Part shown: in pieces, positions 50,528-60,763 of the stretch | Layout of the letters: every line of letters starts with the position of its first letter | Numbering within the stretch: the first letter of the stretch is position 1 | Assembly: GCF_002077945.1 (NCBI RefSeq) | Contig: NZ_LVYD01000001.1 | Location: 186,001-250,000 of the forward strand | Direction: 5' to 3' | Source: Niastella vici | GTDB taxonomy: Bacteria; Bacteroidota; Bacteroidia; Chitinophagales; Chitinophagaceae | DNA: 64,000 nucleotides | The notes under the pieces: model-generated | What the model saw: the letters and a program-made list of their open reading frames with translations, nothing else | Databases searched by the model: none | Told to the model about the DNA's origin: nothing | Made by a program: the position numbers and the translations under genes

Positions 50528-51718
50528 ATGCCGGTTCTGCCAATAAAAAATACAATTGCCCTTTTCAACAGCCTGGCAGCCATTGTTGCCTGTTTGTTGG
50601 CCTGTCAACAACCGGAAGCTAAAAAACAACAAGCCACAACAGCTGCTACTGACAGCCACTGGATGCTGCTGCCTTTTGTAAAAATTGATTCCGTTAACCC
50701 CATACTGCAGCCAGGCCATGGAACTTTTAATTGCCCCATACGAAAGCAGCGGGTTAACTGGGAAGAAAAAGATGTGTTCAACCCCGCCGCCATTATAAAA
50801 GATGGAAAGGTTTACCTGCTGTACCGCGCTGAAGATTCCATTGGTAAATATGCCGGAACCTCACGCATAGGGCTGGCCCAAAGTACCGATGGATTGCATT
50901 TCACCCGGTTTGCCCAACCGGTACTGTTTCCGGCGCCCGACGAACAGAAAAAATATGAATGGGAAGGCGGCTGTGAAGATCCCCGGGTTGTGCAGGACAG
51001 CGCGGGCACTTACATTATGACCTATACGGCCTACGACGGACAAACCGCCCGGTTAATGGTGGCTTCTTCAAAAAATTTATTGCAATGGCACAAACACGGG
51101 CCTGCATTTGCCAAAGCGTTTAATGGCAAATACCTCAATACCTGGTCAAAGTCGGGTTCCATAGTTTCAAAATATGTAAATGGCGATATCATTGCCGTAA
51201 AGATCAATGGTAAATACTGGATGTACTGGGGTGATGTAAACATTTGGGCGGCTACCAGTGATGACCTTATAAACTGGACACCCGTATTGTACACGCCGGG
51301 AGAAAAACCTGCTATTCCCCTACGCCATTACGCGAAGGATATGCCCGAAATAAAGATCGTATTTGGCCCAAGACCCAAAAAATTCGATAGTGATCTGGTA
51401 GAACCCGGTCCACCGGCGATGTTAACAGATGATGGTATTGTACTTCTTTATAACAGCCGCAACATACCCGCTATTGGCGACAGCAGTTTACCCGAAGGCA
51501 CGTACGCAGCTGCGCAGATCTTACTGAATAAAAATGACCCAACGCAGGTGGTACAGCGAATGGATACCTGTTTTATAAAACCCGATAAACCATACGAGGT
51601 CACCGGGCAGGTGAACCGGGTTTGTTTTATAGAAGGCCTGGTGAAGGTCAATAACAAATGGTTGCTGTATTACGGCACTGCCGACTCTAAAATAGCAGTT
51701 TGCCAGTTAAGCAATTAA
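50528..51718 (+). CDS. GH130-like glycoside phosphorylase/hydrolase lipoprotein
   Basis: A 396-residue protein with a lipoprotein signal (SLAAIVACLLAC, Cys near 25). The mature part is a five-bladed beta-propeller of the GH43/GH130 type: DVFNPAAIIKDGKVYLLYRA, SRIGLAQSTDGLHF, WEGGCEDPRVVQDSAG and LVEPGPPAMLTDDGIVLLYN. GH130 members phosphorolyse or hydrolyse beta-mannosides; a lipoprotein location favours hydrolysis of glycans outside the cytoplasm, since phosphorylases are mostly intracellular. ATG 50528 is chosen; a TTG at 50504 would spoil the signal. No other glycan gene is adjacent, so substrate is unknown. Confidence 0.82.
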   Translation: MPVLPIKNTIALFNSLAAIVACLLACQQPEAKKQQATTAATDSHWMLLPFVKIDSVNPILQPGHGTFNCPIRKQRVNWEEKDVFNPAAIIKDGKVYLLYRAEDSIGKYAGTSRIGLAQSTDGLHFTRFAQPVLFPAPDEQKKYEWEGGCEDPRVVQDSAGTYIMTYTAYDGQTARLMVASSKNLLQWHKHGPAFAKAFNGKYLNTWSKSGSIVSKYVNGDIIAVKINGKYWMYWGDVNIWAATSDDLINWTPVLYTPGEKPAIPLRHYAKDMPEIKIVFGPRPKKFDSDLVEPGPPAMLTDDGIVLLYNSRNIPAIGDSSLPEGTYAAAQILLNKNDPTQVVQRMDTCFIKPDKPYEVTGQVNRVCFIEGLVKVNNKWLLYYGTADSKIAVCQLSN

Positions 51719-51823
51719 CATATCCATAAAAAACGAACAGTTGTTCATTGCATACTTTGCAGGCCGGGAATCCGTTTTACAAACCGCCGGGTAATTTCAA
51801 ATTCGCTAATTTGCGCAGTAATT

Positions 51824-52747
51824 ATGTCAATTGAAGTAAACAATCTTACCAAAGTATATGGCGAGCAAAAGGCTATCGACAATATAACCTTTACTGTAAA
51901 TAAAGGTGAGATTGTTGGCTTTTTGGGGCCCAATGGAGCCGGTAAATCCACCACTATGAAGATCATCACCGGCTACCTGCAGCCCGATAAAGGGGAAGCC
52001 GTTGTATCGGGCATTTCTGTAAAAAAACAACCGCTCGATGCCAAGGCCACTATCGGGTATTTGCCCGAAGCCAATCCCCTGTACTACGATCAGTTTGTAC
52101 GCGAATACCTCGGCTTTATTGCAGATGTGCACCGGGTTCCGGCCAAAACAAAAAAAGAACGCATAGAGGCGGTGATCCAAACTGTTGGGTTAAGCCTGGA
52201 AAGCAATAAAAAGATCGGCCAGCTGTCGAAAGGATATAAACAGCGTGTAGGCCTGGCCGCGGCCCTCATACACGATCCGGAAGTATTGATACTCGACGAG
52301 CCTACCACCGGTTTAGACCCTAACCAGATCATTGAGATCAGGGAAGTGATAAAAAACCTGGGGCAGAACAAGACCGTATTATTTTCATCGCACATTTTAC
52401 AGGAAGTGGAAGCCATTTGCGACCGGGTGATCATTATTAACCGGGGTAAACTGGTGGCCAATGATAAATTAAGCAATCTGCGCCAGCAGGTCGATAATAA
52501 CAATTTATTAAAAGTAACCTTCAAGGAACCCCTGGAAGCTGCCTGGCTCGAACGGTTGAGCGCAGTGCAAAAGGTAAACAAGATCAGTACCTATGAATGG
52601 GAACTGGTTTGCAGGGAAGCCACAGAAGCCAAACGGCAATTGCTTGAGCTGGCCCTTCAGCACAACCTTAATATCGTTTCCTTACAATCGGGCGGACAAA
52701 GTTTGGAAGATGTGTTCAGAAGTTTGACCACAACAGAAAAATTATAA
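51824..52747 (+). CDS. gldA: ABC transporter ATP-binding subunit GldA (gliding motility)
   Basis: A 307-residue ATPase with Walker A GPNGAGKST (about 38), signature LSKGYKQRVGLAAAL (about 137), Walker B VLILDEPTTGLDP (about 156) and the H-loop SSHIL. The C-terminal 80 residues (NNNLLKVTFKEPLEAAW onward) follow the GldA/NosF-type pattern. In Flavobacterium GldA works with GldF and GldG, neither of which is in view here, so this gene may be separated from its permease. Naming as GldA rests on length and overall pattern; a different DrrA-type exporter is possible. Confidence 0.78.
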   Translation: MSIEVNNLTKVYGEQKAIDNITFTVNKGEIVGFLGPNGAGKSTTMKIITGYLQPDKGEAVVSGISVKKQPLDAKATIGYLPEANPLYYDQFVREYLGFIADVHRVPAKTKKERIEAVIQTVGLSLESNKKIGQLSKGYKQRVGLAAALIHDPEVLILDEPTTGLDPNQIIEIREVIKNLGQNKTVLFSSHILQEVEAICDRVIIINRGKLVANDKLSNLRQQVDNNNLLKVTFKEPLEAAWLERLSAVQKVNKISTYEWELVCREATEAKRQLLELALQHNLNIVSLQSGGQSLEDVFRSLTTTEKL

Positions 52748-52861
52748 CACAAACTTTGTTTCTTTGCACGTCCTTTGAGCCTTTGGCCCCGATCAACGGC
52801 AGGGGTTCTGCCCAGGACTAAAAATTGAAAAACCGAGCGTTTAAATTCAAAAAACTAATAA

Positions 52862-54157
<1,296 letters not shown>

Positions 54158-54166
54158 TTATATTAC

Positions 54167-54195
54167 ATGGGGTTGATCAATAAGGTCAACCCCAT
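54167..54195 (+). terminator. Hairpin after eno
   Basis: ATGGGGTTGA (54167-54176) and TCAACCCCAT (54186-54195) form a perfect 10-bp stem followed by AATTTG, a short T-run. It may reduce rather than stop transcription into the FtsB-like gene. Confidence 0.68.
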
Positions 54196-54212
54196 AATTT
54201 GAATATAGAGGC

Positions 54213-54509
54213 TTGAAAGTTTTAAAGAACATACCACCCTGGCTTAAAAACAAATACTTTCTCACCCTGCTGGTGTTTTCAGTGTGGTTACTGTTCTTCG
54301 ACGACCGCGATATAATTACCACCCATTTTAAGTACCGCAACGAACTCAGGCAGCTGGAACAAACCCGGGATTATTACCTGCAGCAGATCGATACCACCCA
54401 AAAAGAGCTGGAAGGCCTGAAGCAGAACCCCGAAATGCTGGAAAAATACGCCCGCGAGAAATATTTGATGAAAAAAGACAACGAAGATTTGTTTATAACA
54501 CCTGAATAA
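54213..54509 (+). CDS. FtsB/DivIC-like cell division protein
   Basis: A 98-residue septum-formation initiator-type protein: short cytoplasmic N terminus, one membrane helix (YFLTLLVFSVWLLFF, about 15-29), a coiled coil (about 40-75, LEQTRDYYLQQIDTTQKELE) and the end YAREKYLMKKDNEDLF, which has the YARExYxM signature of the family. It probably bridges FtsL and FtsQ in the divisome. The start is TTG 54213; no in-frame ATG lies closer. Placement after eno agrees with the family. Confidence 0.86.
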   Translation: MKVLKNIPPWLKNKYFLTLLVFSVWLLFFDDRDIITTHFKYRNELRQLEQTRDYYLQQIDTTQKELEGLKQNPEMLEKYAREKYLMKKDNEDLFITPE

Positions 54510-54683
54510 GTTGTTTTGATGCGCCCTATTGCATCATTCACCGCCTTTTTTTATCTTTCCACCGAATTACAACTCTCCCATCCAATTTCCTGCACAATAA
54601 GAGAAACCTAATATCGTTTTAAACACGGACGGACTCCGAAATTGACTCTTTCGGAATTTTATAAGGACATAAATGGTTTGCCT

Positions 54684-54917
54684 ATGACTATTCTCTTTAC
54701 ACCGGAGGACCTTTTACGCTATTTGTATAAAGAAACCTCGCCGGCGATGAATGCCGCTATTGAAGCTGCATTAGAGGAAGACTGGACGCTTCGCGAAAAA
54801 TTAGAGGTATTGAAAGCCTCTGCCCGTAACCTGGACAAGATCGTTGAATCTCCCAGAACAGAAGTTATTATGAACATTTTGCAATACGCCCGTGAATCGG
54901 TGATTGCAACTGCTTAA
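54684..54917 (+). CDS. Small helical protein of unknown function
   Basis: A 77-residue acidic helical protein: TILFTPEDLLRYLYKETSPA, then AAIEAALEEDWTLREKLEVL, then ILQYARESV. The pattern, an N-terminal RYLY-ETS segment followed by LEEDWxLREK, resembles a short protein found in many Bacteroidota as I recall it, but I know no function. It looks like the cytoplasmic head of the anti-sigma protein at 39229 (helix, acidic EALxxDWxL). I chose ATG 54684; a TTG at 54642 in frame would add 14 residues and sits in a small hairpin. A four-codon frame at 54673 overlaps the ATG. Confidence 0.65.
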   Translation: MTILFTPEDLLRYLYKETSPAMNAAIEAALEEDWTLREKLEVLKASARNLDKIVESPRTEVIMNILQYARESVIATA

Positions 54918-54960
54918 AAGCTTCAGGCAGAACAGTAGACCCCCAATAATTTAACAATCA

Positions 54961-54992
54961 TTGGGCTACATTAATCCACTCCCTTAATTTCG
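54961..54992 (+). promoter_or_regulatory. Near-consensus promoter of nth
   Basis: TTG (54961-54963), 21 bases, then TAATTTCG (54985-54992), which has one mismatch to TAnnTTTG. It ends 20 bases before the nth ATG. Confidence 0.52.
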
Positions 54993-55012
54993 CAGTCATT
55001 CTACGTAAAAGA

Positions 55013-55663
55013 ATGACCAAAAAACAACGTTACCAGTTTGTAATCGACTATTTTCTGCATCACGCACCCGATGCAGAAACTGAATTGTTGTATGATAATC
55101 CCTACCAGTTACTGGTGGCAGTGATCCTGTCGGCACAATGTACCGACAAGCGGGTTAATATGACCACACCGGCTATTTTTGAAAAATATCCGGACGCGGA
55201 CAGTTTGTCAAAAGCCACTTTTGATGAACTGTTCCCGCTGATCAAAAGCATTTCATACCCCAACAACAAAACAAAACACCTGATTGGCATGGCCCAAAAG
55301 CTGCGGGAGCAGTTTAATGGCCAGGTTCCCCTTACCGTAGATGAGCTGGTGACCCTGCCTGGTGTTGGTCGCAAAACAGCCAATGTAATTACTTCAGTGG
55401 TTGATCAGCAGCCCAATATGGCGGTTGACACCCATGTTTTCAGGGTAGCCGCCCGAATTGGCCTTACCGTAAACGCCAAAACTCCACTGGCCACAGAAAA
55501 ACAACTTATTCAACACATTCCGCGTGAGCTCATCCATATAGCCCACCACTGGCTCATTTTGCATGGCCGGTATGTTTGTGTTGCCCGTAACCCAAAGTGC
55601 GACAAATGCGGTATAACAGAAGTCTGTAAATATTATCAAAAAGAGGTTAAGCCTAAAAAGTAA
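55013..55663 (+). CDS. nth: Endonuclease III
   Basis: A 216-residue DNA glycosylase/AP lyase of base excision repair that removes oxidised pyrimidines. The helix-hairpin-helix LPGVGRKTANVI (about 118-129) carries the catalytic Lys, VDTHVFRVAARIGL (about 141) the catalytic Asp, and CVARNPKCDKCGITEVC near the C terminus gives the 4Fe-4S ligands with C-x6-C-x2-C-x5-C spacing. Length and motifs match E. coli Nth. It is monocistronic; a 21-bp tandem array follows its stop. Confidence 0.95.
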   Translation: MTKKQRYQFVIDYFLHHAPDAETELLYDNPYQLLVAVILSAQCTDKRVNMTTPAIFEKYPDADSLSKATFDELFPLIKSISYPNNKTKHLIGMAQKLREQFNGQVPLTVDELVTLPGVGRKTANVITSVVDQQPNMAVDTHVFRVAARIGLTVNAKTPLATEKQLIQHIPRELIHIAHHWLILHGRYVCVARNPKCDKCGITEVCKYYQKEVKPKK

Positions 55664-55666
55664 TTG

Positions 55667-55960
55667 AATTGGAAGAACCTTTCAATTGGAAGGGCTTTCG
55701 ATTAATTTAGCGGGGCGTGCAATTTAATTTGCAGACCGTTTAATTCAATTGGCGGGCTGTGTAATTTAATTACAAGGGCTTTCAATTAAATTAGCAGACC
55801 GTGTAATTTAATTAGAAGACCGTTTAATTCAATTGGCGGGCCGTGTAATTTAATTACAAGGGCTTTCAATTGAATTAGCGGACCGTGTAATTGAATTAGC
55901 AGGCCGTTTAATTCAATTACAAGAGCGTTCAATTCAATTGAAAGGCCGCCAATTAAATTG
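55667..55960. repeat. Tandem array of 21-bp units built on AATTnAATT
   Basis: The gap 55664-56242 (579 bases) begins with an array in which AATT(T/C/A/G)AATT words start at 55721, 55742, 55763, 55784, 55805, 55826, 55847, 55868, 55889 and 55910, exactly every 21 bases, followed by units at 55931 and 55951 (20-base step) and preceded by shorter ones at 55667, 55684 and 55701. The 12 bases between AATT words are GC-richer and vary (GCAGACCGTTT, GGCGGGCTGTGT and the like). GCCGCC/GGCGGC at its right end can form a hairpin. From about 55975 to 56242 the gap is non-repetitive and shows no gene. Also see the findings on the minus-strand frame. Confidence 0.82.
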
Positions 55961-56242
55961 AAAAAAGGCGGCTTAACACAAAATATATTGATTATCAATA
56001 CCATAACAAATAACACATCTCTTCTGTGACTCTCACTCAACTTTCAACTTATCAACTATAGGCTAATTCCCGGCTTTTCAACTCATCGATCGTTCAACTC
56101 CCATTGTAGACCTTTTTCTACACATATAACAGAACCTGTTATTATTAAGGCAGTAAATCATAATACAGCAGCATAAAAAGTTCAATGGCTATAGGTATGG
56201 CACCAGATTTTGACATATAACCTATGTCCCATTACATTTTTT

Positions 56243-57100
56243 ATGCTTTGCAGATACCAATGCTTCATATTCCTTTTTGTTGTTTTTATTAATAGCCGCT
56301 GCACTTCATCAGCAGATAATAGCCATACCTATAGAAGTCCTGCCGGTTACGATCTTAATAAACCTTTCTTTTTAAAGCTACCCGTTGAGCTCGATGAGAT
56401 CTCGGGCGTGGCCTTTTATGCGCGCGACAGCAGCGTTTTTGCCATCGGCGATGAATTCGGCTGGTTGTACAAAATTCCCTTAACGGCCGGCAAACCCATA
56501 CGCAAATGGAAATTTTCAAATGAGGGCGATTATGAAGACCTGGTTATGGTTGACAAAGTCTTTTATGTGTTGCAAAGCAATGGCAATATAACAGCCTTTA
56601 CCTTTGATGAACACAACCAGATACACGCCCAGCAACAACAATTCCCCGCTTCGGGCAACGAATTCGAGATCCTGTATTACGACTCGTACATGTTCAAACT
56701 TATTTTGCTTTGTAAAGATTGTGAAACAGATAAAAAGAAAGCCCTCACCGCTTTCTGGTTCGATTTGCTTCACAAACGTTTCGACGATTCTTCTTCCATA
56801 AACGTAACCACCATCGCCAACATGATCGGTGAAAAAAAGATCAAATTCAAACCTTCAGCCGCAGCCATAAACCCGGTTACCGATGAATTATACATTTTAT
56901 CATCGGTAAATAAACTGCTGGTAATAACTGACCGTAATGGTAATCCGAAACAAACCTTTCCTATTGATGGCAGCCTTTTTAAACAACCGGAAGGAATTAC
57001 TTTTACACCGGAAGGAGATATGATCATTTCAAACGAATCGGCCGACCGGGGCGTGGCGAATCTCTTATTTTTTAAATATAACAAGAAAACAAGATCATGA
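56243..57100 (+). CDS. SdiA-regulated-like beta-propeller lipoprotein
   Basis: A 285-residue protein. The N terminus has a hydrophobic signal (CFIFLFVVFINSRC, a weak lipobox), then the propeller-type segments LDEISGVAFYARDSSVFAIGDEFGWLY, FSNEGDYEDLVMVDKVFYVLQSNG, FPASGNEFEILYY and FKQPEGITFTPEGDMIISNE, quoted in part. This matches the SdiA-regulated domain family, which includes phytase-like propellers with unknown function. I prefer ATG 56243; the TTG at 56210 adds 11 residues without improving the signal. It overlaps the next gene by ATGA, so the proteins are probably made together. It is the first gene of a four-gene unit. Confidence 0.72.
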   Translation: MLCRYQCFIFLFVVFINSRCTSSADNSHTYRSPAGYDLNKPFFLKLPVELDEISGVAFYARDSSVFAIGDEFGWLYKIPLTAGKPIRKWKFSNEGDYEDLVMVDKVFYVLQSNGNITAFTFDEHNQIHAQQQQFPASGNEFEILYYDSYMFKLILLCKDCETDKKKALTAFWFDLLHKRFDDSSSINVTTIANMIGEKKIKFKPSAAAINPVTDELYILSSVNKLLVITDRNGNPKQTFPIDGSLFKQPEGITFTPEGDMIISNESADRGVANLLFFKYNKKTRS

Positions 57101-60100
57101 AATACCTGTTTGCCTTTTATCTGTTACTGGCTGGCCATGCAATATTTGCCCAAACAGATGATTCAGTAACTGCGCGGATCATTTTAATTGGCGATGGCGG
57201 CGCATTGGTAAACGGCAAACATCCCGTTGCTTCAGCAGTAAAACACTACCTGCATCCCGATAAAAAAACAACCATTGTTTACCTCGGCGATAACCTGTAT
57301 CAGTTTGGCCTGCCCGATGAAGGCAACAGAAATTATGTATTATCAAGAACAGTACTCGATTCGCAAATGGCGGTAGCAGCCAATACCCCTGCCCATGTTT
57401 ATTTGATCCCGGGCAACCACGACTGGGCCAACGGCCGAACTTATGGCTGGGAAACCCTATTGCGCCAGGAAGCTTATGTAAACCTGATGAAGGAAAAAAA
57501 CGTTGAGTTTATTCCCAAAGAAGGGTGTCCCGGACCGGTAGAAGTTCCCATTGGAAACGATATAGTCATGATCGTATTCGACAGCCAGTGGTTTTTACAA
57601 CAAAACGATAAGCCCGGTGTTGAATGGGATTGCCCCTGCAAAACAATAAGTGAATTCATGTTACAGCTTTCGGAGTTGCTACGTAAAAACTACAATAAGC
57701 TGGTGATTATGGCCTGCCATCACCCTTTTATGAGCAATGGTATACATGGAGGGTATTTTGGCTTAAAACAACATATCTTTCCCTTTACCGACATGAAAAA
57801 GAATCTATACATTCCCCTGCCGGTATTAGGTTCAATTTATCCCATCAGCAGAAGCGTATTTGGCAGCCCCCAGGATATCAGCTATCCCGCCTATACCAAC
57901 ATGGTGAACACCATAAGGTCAGAAACCCGGTTACACCCCAACATAATTTATGCCACCGGCCATGATCACAGTTTGCAATTGCTGAAAGATACCAGTCATT
58001 TCTATATTGTAAGTGGCAGCGGTTGCCATACCAGCCGGGTTGAAAAAAGTAAGAACTCGCTGTATGTTAATGGCGACTCATTGGGCTTTGCCGTACTGGA
58101 AGTATCAAAAAATAAAAACGTACGGGTTAAATTTTATACTGTAGATATTGACTCGGCTTCAGCCAAAGAAGCCTTCTCAAAAAATATCCTGAATTTTTCA
58201 AAGCCACCAGCCCTGGCACAAGACACAGCCAAATTAAAGATACCAGCCTACAAAGAGTATTATGAAACAGCTGCCGGCGCCCATTATAAAAAAAATGCAT
58301 CGGCTTTAAAACGATTGGTGCTGGGAAACAACTACCGCAATATCTGGGCACAACCGGTGAACTTTAAAGTATTCAGGCTGAAAGAAGAACATGGCGGGTT
58401 TAAGATCAAGAGCATGGGCGGTGGTAAACAAACCAAGTCGCTGACTCTCGAAGATAAAAACGGCAAGGAATGGTCATTACGCACTATTGATAAAGATCCC
58501 GAACTCGCATTGCCCGAAAACCTGCGCAATACGGTGGCTTCAGAAATTGTGCAGGATATGATCTCCGCCGCACATCCCTATGCCCCATTGCCCGTTGCAT
58601 CATTAGCTACCTCACTGCATATCCCCCATGCCACTCCGAAGTTTTACCTGGTGCCCGATGATCTGGCATTTGGCATTTACCGGCCAATGTTCGCCAATAA
58701 AGTATGTATGCTCGAGGAAAAAGATGCTTCCTGGGATGGCACCGATACCAAAAGCTCGGTAACTGTATTCAATAATATGATTGAAGACAACGACAAACGC
58801 ATAGAACAAACTGAAGTATTAAAAGCCCGCCTGCTCGATATACTGATCGCCGATTGGGACCGGCACATGGACCAATGGAAATGGGGCGTACAGGATACAG
58901 GACGCGGCAAGATCTATTATCCCATTCCCAAAGACCGCGATCAGGCATTCTTCAAATCAGATGGTTTGTTATTGGCGTATGTATCGCGTAAACGGCTGCC
59001 TTTTTTAAAAGGATTTAAACATAACATTCCCGACGTAGATCATTTATCGGCTATTTCAAAAGACTTCGACCGCCTGTTCCTGAATGAGATCGACAAAAAA
59101 GAATGGGATTCGGTAACAACGGTGTTCCGGCAGCAGTTGCCCGATACGGCTATTATTCGTGCAGTAAAACAAATGCCGCCCGAAATATTTGCCATTAATG
59201 GCAAACAAACCATCAGCCGGCTCATCAGCCGCAGAAATGAACTGCAAAAACAATCAATAAAGTATTATGATTTTCTGTCAAAACGCGTAACCATCCTGGG
59301 TAGTAATAAAACTGAATACTTCAAGGTGTTCAATGAGGGCAAAAGCATTCGCGTACAGGTGCTGGCGCGCGAAGAGAAAGATACAAGCTTTGTTAAGTAC
59401 GACCGGTTGTTCGACCCTAAAATAACCAAGGAAATAAGGCTGTACGGTTTTCGTGGTAACGATAAGTTTGATATAAAAGCAAATACCAGCAGCCATACCT
59501 TCCTTCGTATTATTGGCGGAAAGGGTGACGACACATTTAATATAAATGGCAATATCAAAAACTATGTGTACGACCTCTCCAGCGAAAAGAATTTCCTGGA
59601 AAAAAGCGCTCACACAAAAACAATTAATCGCCTTAGCCAAAACACCCAGGTGAATGATTACGATTTCACCGGTGAATATCAGTACAACATTTTCCATTTT
59701 CCCCGTATAAATATTGGCTGGAATGCCGATGATGGATTTATGCTTGGCTTTGGTTTATGGTACCGGCATAATGCCTGGCGAAAATCACCATTCGCATCAG
59801 AACAACGGTTCTCGGCCCTGTTCTCTGTTTCGCAGCGGGCATTTCAGTTCATGTATCACGGATTGTTTGTTGACGTTTTCCCCAAAACAGATATTGTGGT
59901 CAATGCAGCAATGAAAGACCCGGCCCTGAATAACTTTTTTGGCTTTGGCAACGAAACAAAGGTCAATAATGATTCAACTATTAAGTATTACCGGGCCCGG
60001 TTTAAAAACATAGAAAGCGATTTTCTCTTCCGCAGAAAGATCGTTTCGGTACTAAGCGTGTTTGCAGGCCCCTCTTACTACCGTTACTGGAATAAACCCG

Positions 60101-60753
60101 CCACCAATAAAGATTATATCCTCGGCAAGCCTTCGCTTATTGGACTTGACTCAAACAATATTTACTCTGTAAAAGAATATTTGGGTGGCAAATTGGGCAT
60201 ACAACTCAATAACCTGAATAACGAGCTGTTCCCCACCCGGGGTATATACTGGTTAACCACCTTTACCCAATTGCAACCACTTAATAAAAACAGTTCATCG
60301 CTCACAAAACTGGAATCCGACATGACGGTGTATGCCAGCCTGAGCTTTCCCGCAAAATGGGTAACCGTGCTGCGATTAGGGGCCGGAAAGATCTACAGCG
60401 ATAGCCTTGAATATTTTCAGGCCATGACATTGGGAGCAAATAACTACCTGCGCGGATTCAGGAAGAACCGGTTTACAGGAAACTCCCTTGCCTATGCCAG
60501 CCTGGAATTTCGCATAAAGCTGTTCGATAGCAAATCGTATGTATTCCCTGGCCAGGTAGGGCTGGTAGCCTTTAATGATATTGGCCGGGTATGGTTAAAA
60601 GGCGAAAACAGCAATAAATGGCATTATGCCTATGGCGGCGGTTTTTATTATGTGCCTTATAATATGGTGCTGGTATCGGCCACCGTTGCCTTATCGCGCG
60701 AAGAAAGCCTGGTGAACTTTACACTGGGCACAAAGTTGAACTTAACATTTTAA
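57097..60753 (+). CDS. Secreted three-part protein: metallophosphoesterase, kinase-like region, BamA-type barrel
   Basis: A 1,218-residue protein with a signal peptide (KYLFAFYLLLAGHAIFAQ). Part 1 (about 25-350): calcineurin-type phosphoesterase with IGDGG, YLGDNLYQFG, IPGNHDWANG, MACHHPFMSNG and ATGHDHS, metal ligands complete. Part 2 (about 390-800): SLRTIDKDPE, then LDILIADWDRHMDQWKWG and PIPKDRDQAFF, resembling the DRHxxN and D of HipA/PI4-kinase-like folds. A GGKGDDTFNI segment near 810 looks like an RTX calcium loop. Part 3 (about 850-1218): a BamA/TamA-type barrel ending NFTLGTKLNLTF. It is probably in the outer membrane with its first parts in the periplasm or outside. Confidence 0.78.
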   Translation: MKYLFAFYLLLAGHAIFAQTDDSVTARIILIGDGGALVNGKHPVASAVKHYLHPDKKTTIVYLGDNLYQFGLPDEGNRNYVLSRTVLDSQMAVAANTPAHVYLIPGNHDWANGRTYGWETLLRQEAYVNLMKEKNVEFIPKEGCPGPVEVPIGNDIVMIVFDSQWFLQQNDKPGVEWDCPCKTISEFMLQLSELLRKNYNKLVIMACHHPFMSNGIHGGYFGLKQHIFPFTDMKKNLYIPLPVLGSIYPISRSVFGSPQDISYPAYTNMVNTIRSETRLHPNIIYATGHDHSLQLLKDTSHFYIVSGSGCHTSRVEKSKNSLYVNGDSLGFAVLEVSKNKNVRVKFYTVDIDSASAKEAFSKNILNFSKPPALAQDTAKLKIPAYKEYYETAAGAHYKKNASALKRLVLGNNYRNIWAQPVNFKVFRLKEEHGGFKIKSMGGGKQTKSLTLEDKNGKEWSLRTIDKDPELALPENLRNTVASEIVQDMISAAHPYAPLPVASLATSLHIPHATPKFYLVPDDLAFGIYRPMFANKVCMLEEKDASWDGTDTKSSVTVFNNMIEDNDKRIEQTEVLKARLLDILIADWDRHMDQWKWGVQDTGRGKIYYPIPKDRDQAFFKSDGLLLAYVSRKRLPFLKGFKHNIPDVDHLSAISKDFDRLFLNEIDKKEWDSVTTVFRQQLPDTAIIRAVKQMPPEIFAINGKQTISRLISRRNELQKQSIKYYDFLSKRVTILGSNKTEYFKVFNEGKSIRVQVLAREEKDTSFVKYDRLFDPKITKEIRLYGFRGNDKFDIKANTSSHTFLRIIGGKGDDTFNINGNIKNYVYDLSSEKNFLEKSAHTKTINRLSQNTQVNDYDFTGEYQYNIFHFPRINIGWNADDGFMLGFGLWYRHNAWRKSPFASEQRFSALFSVSQRAFQFMYHGLFVDVFPKTDIVVNAAMKDPALNNFFGFGNETKVNNDSTIKYYRARFKNIESDFLFRRKIVSVLSVFAGPSYYRYWNKPATNKDYILGKPSLIGLDSNNIYSVKEYLGGKLGIQLNNLNNELFPTRGIYWLTTFTQLQPLNKNSSSLTKLESDMTVYASLSFPAKWVTVLRLGAGKIYSDSLEYFQAMTLGANNYLRGFRKNRFTGNSLAYASLEFRIKLFDSKSYVFPGQVGLVAFNDIGRVWLKGENSNKWHYAYGGGFYYVPYNMVLVSATVALSREESLVNFTLGTKLNLTF

Positions 60754-60763
60754 TTGAATTCAC

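Noticed and set aside
55786-56040. 84-codon minus-strand frame with heptad-like repeats over the 21-bp array
   Set aside because: It is open because 21 bp is a codon multiple; the non-repeat part is a random-looking hydrophobic stretch, no promoter is visible and it stops inside the array. Kept only as a side note in a finding.
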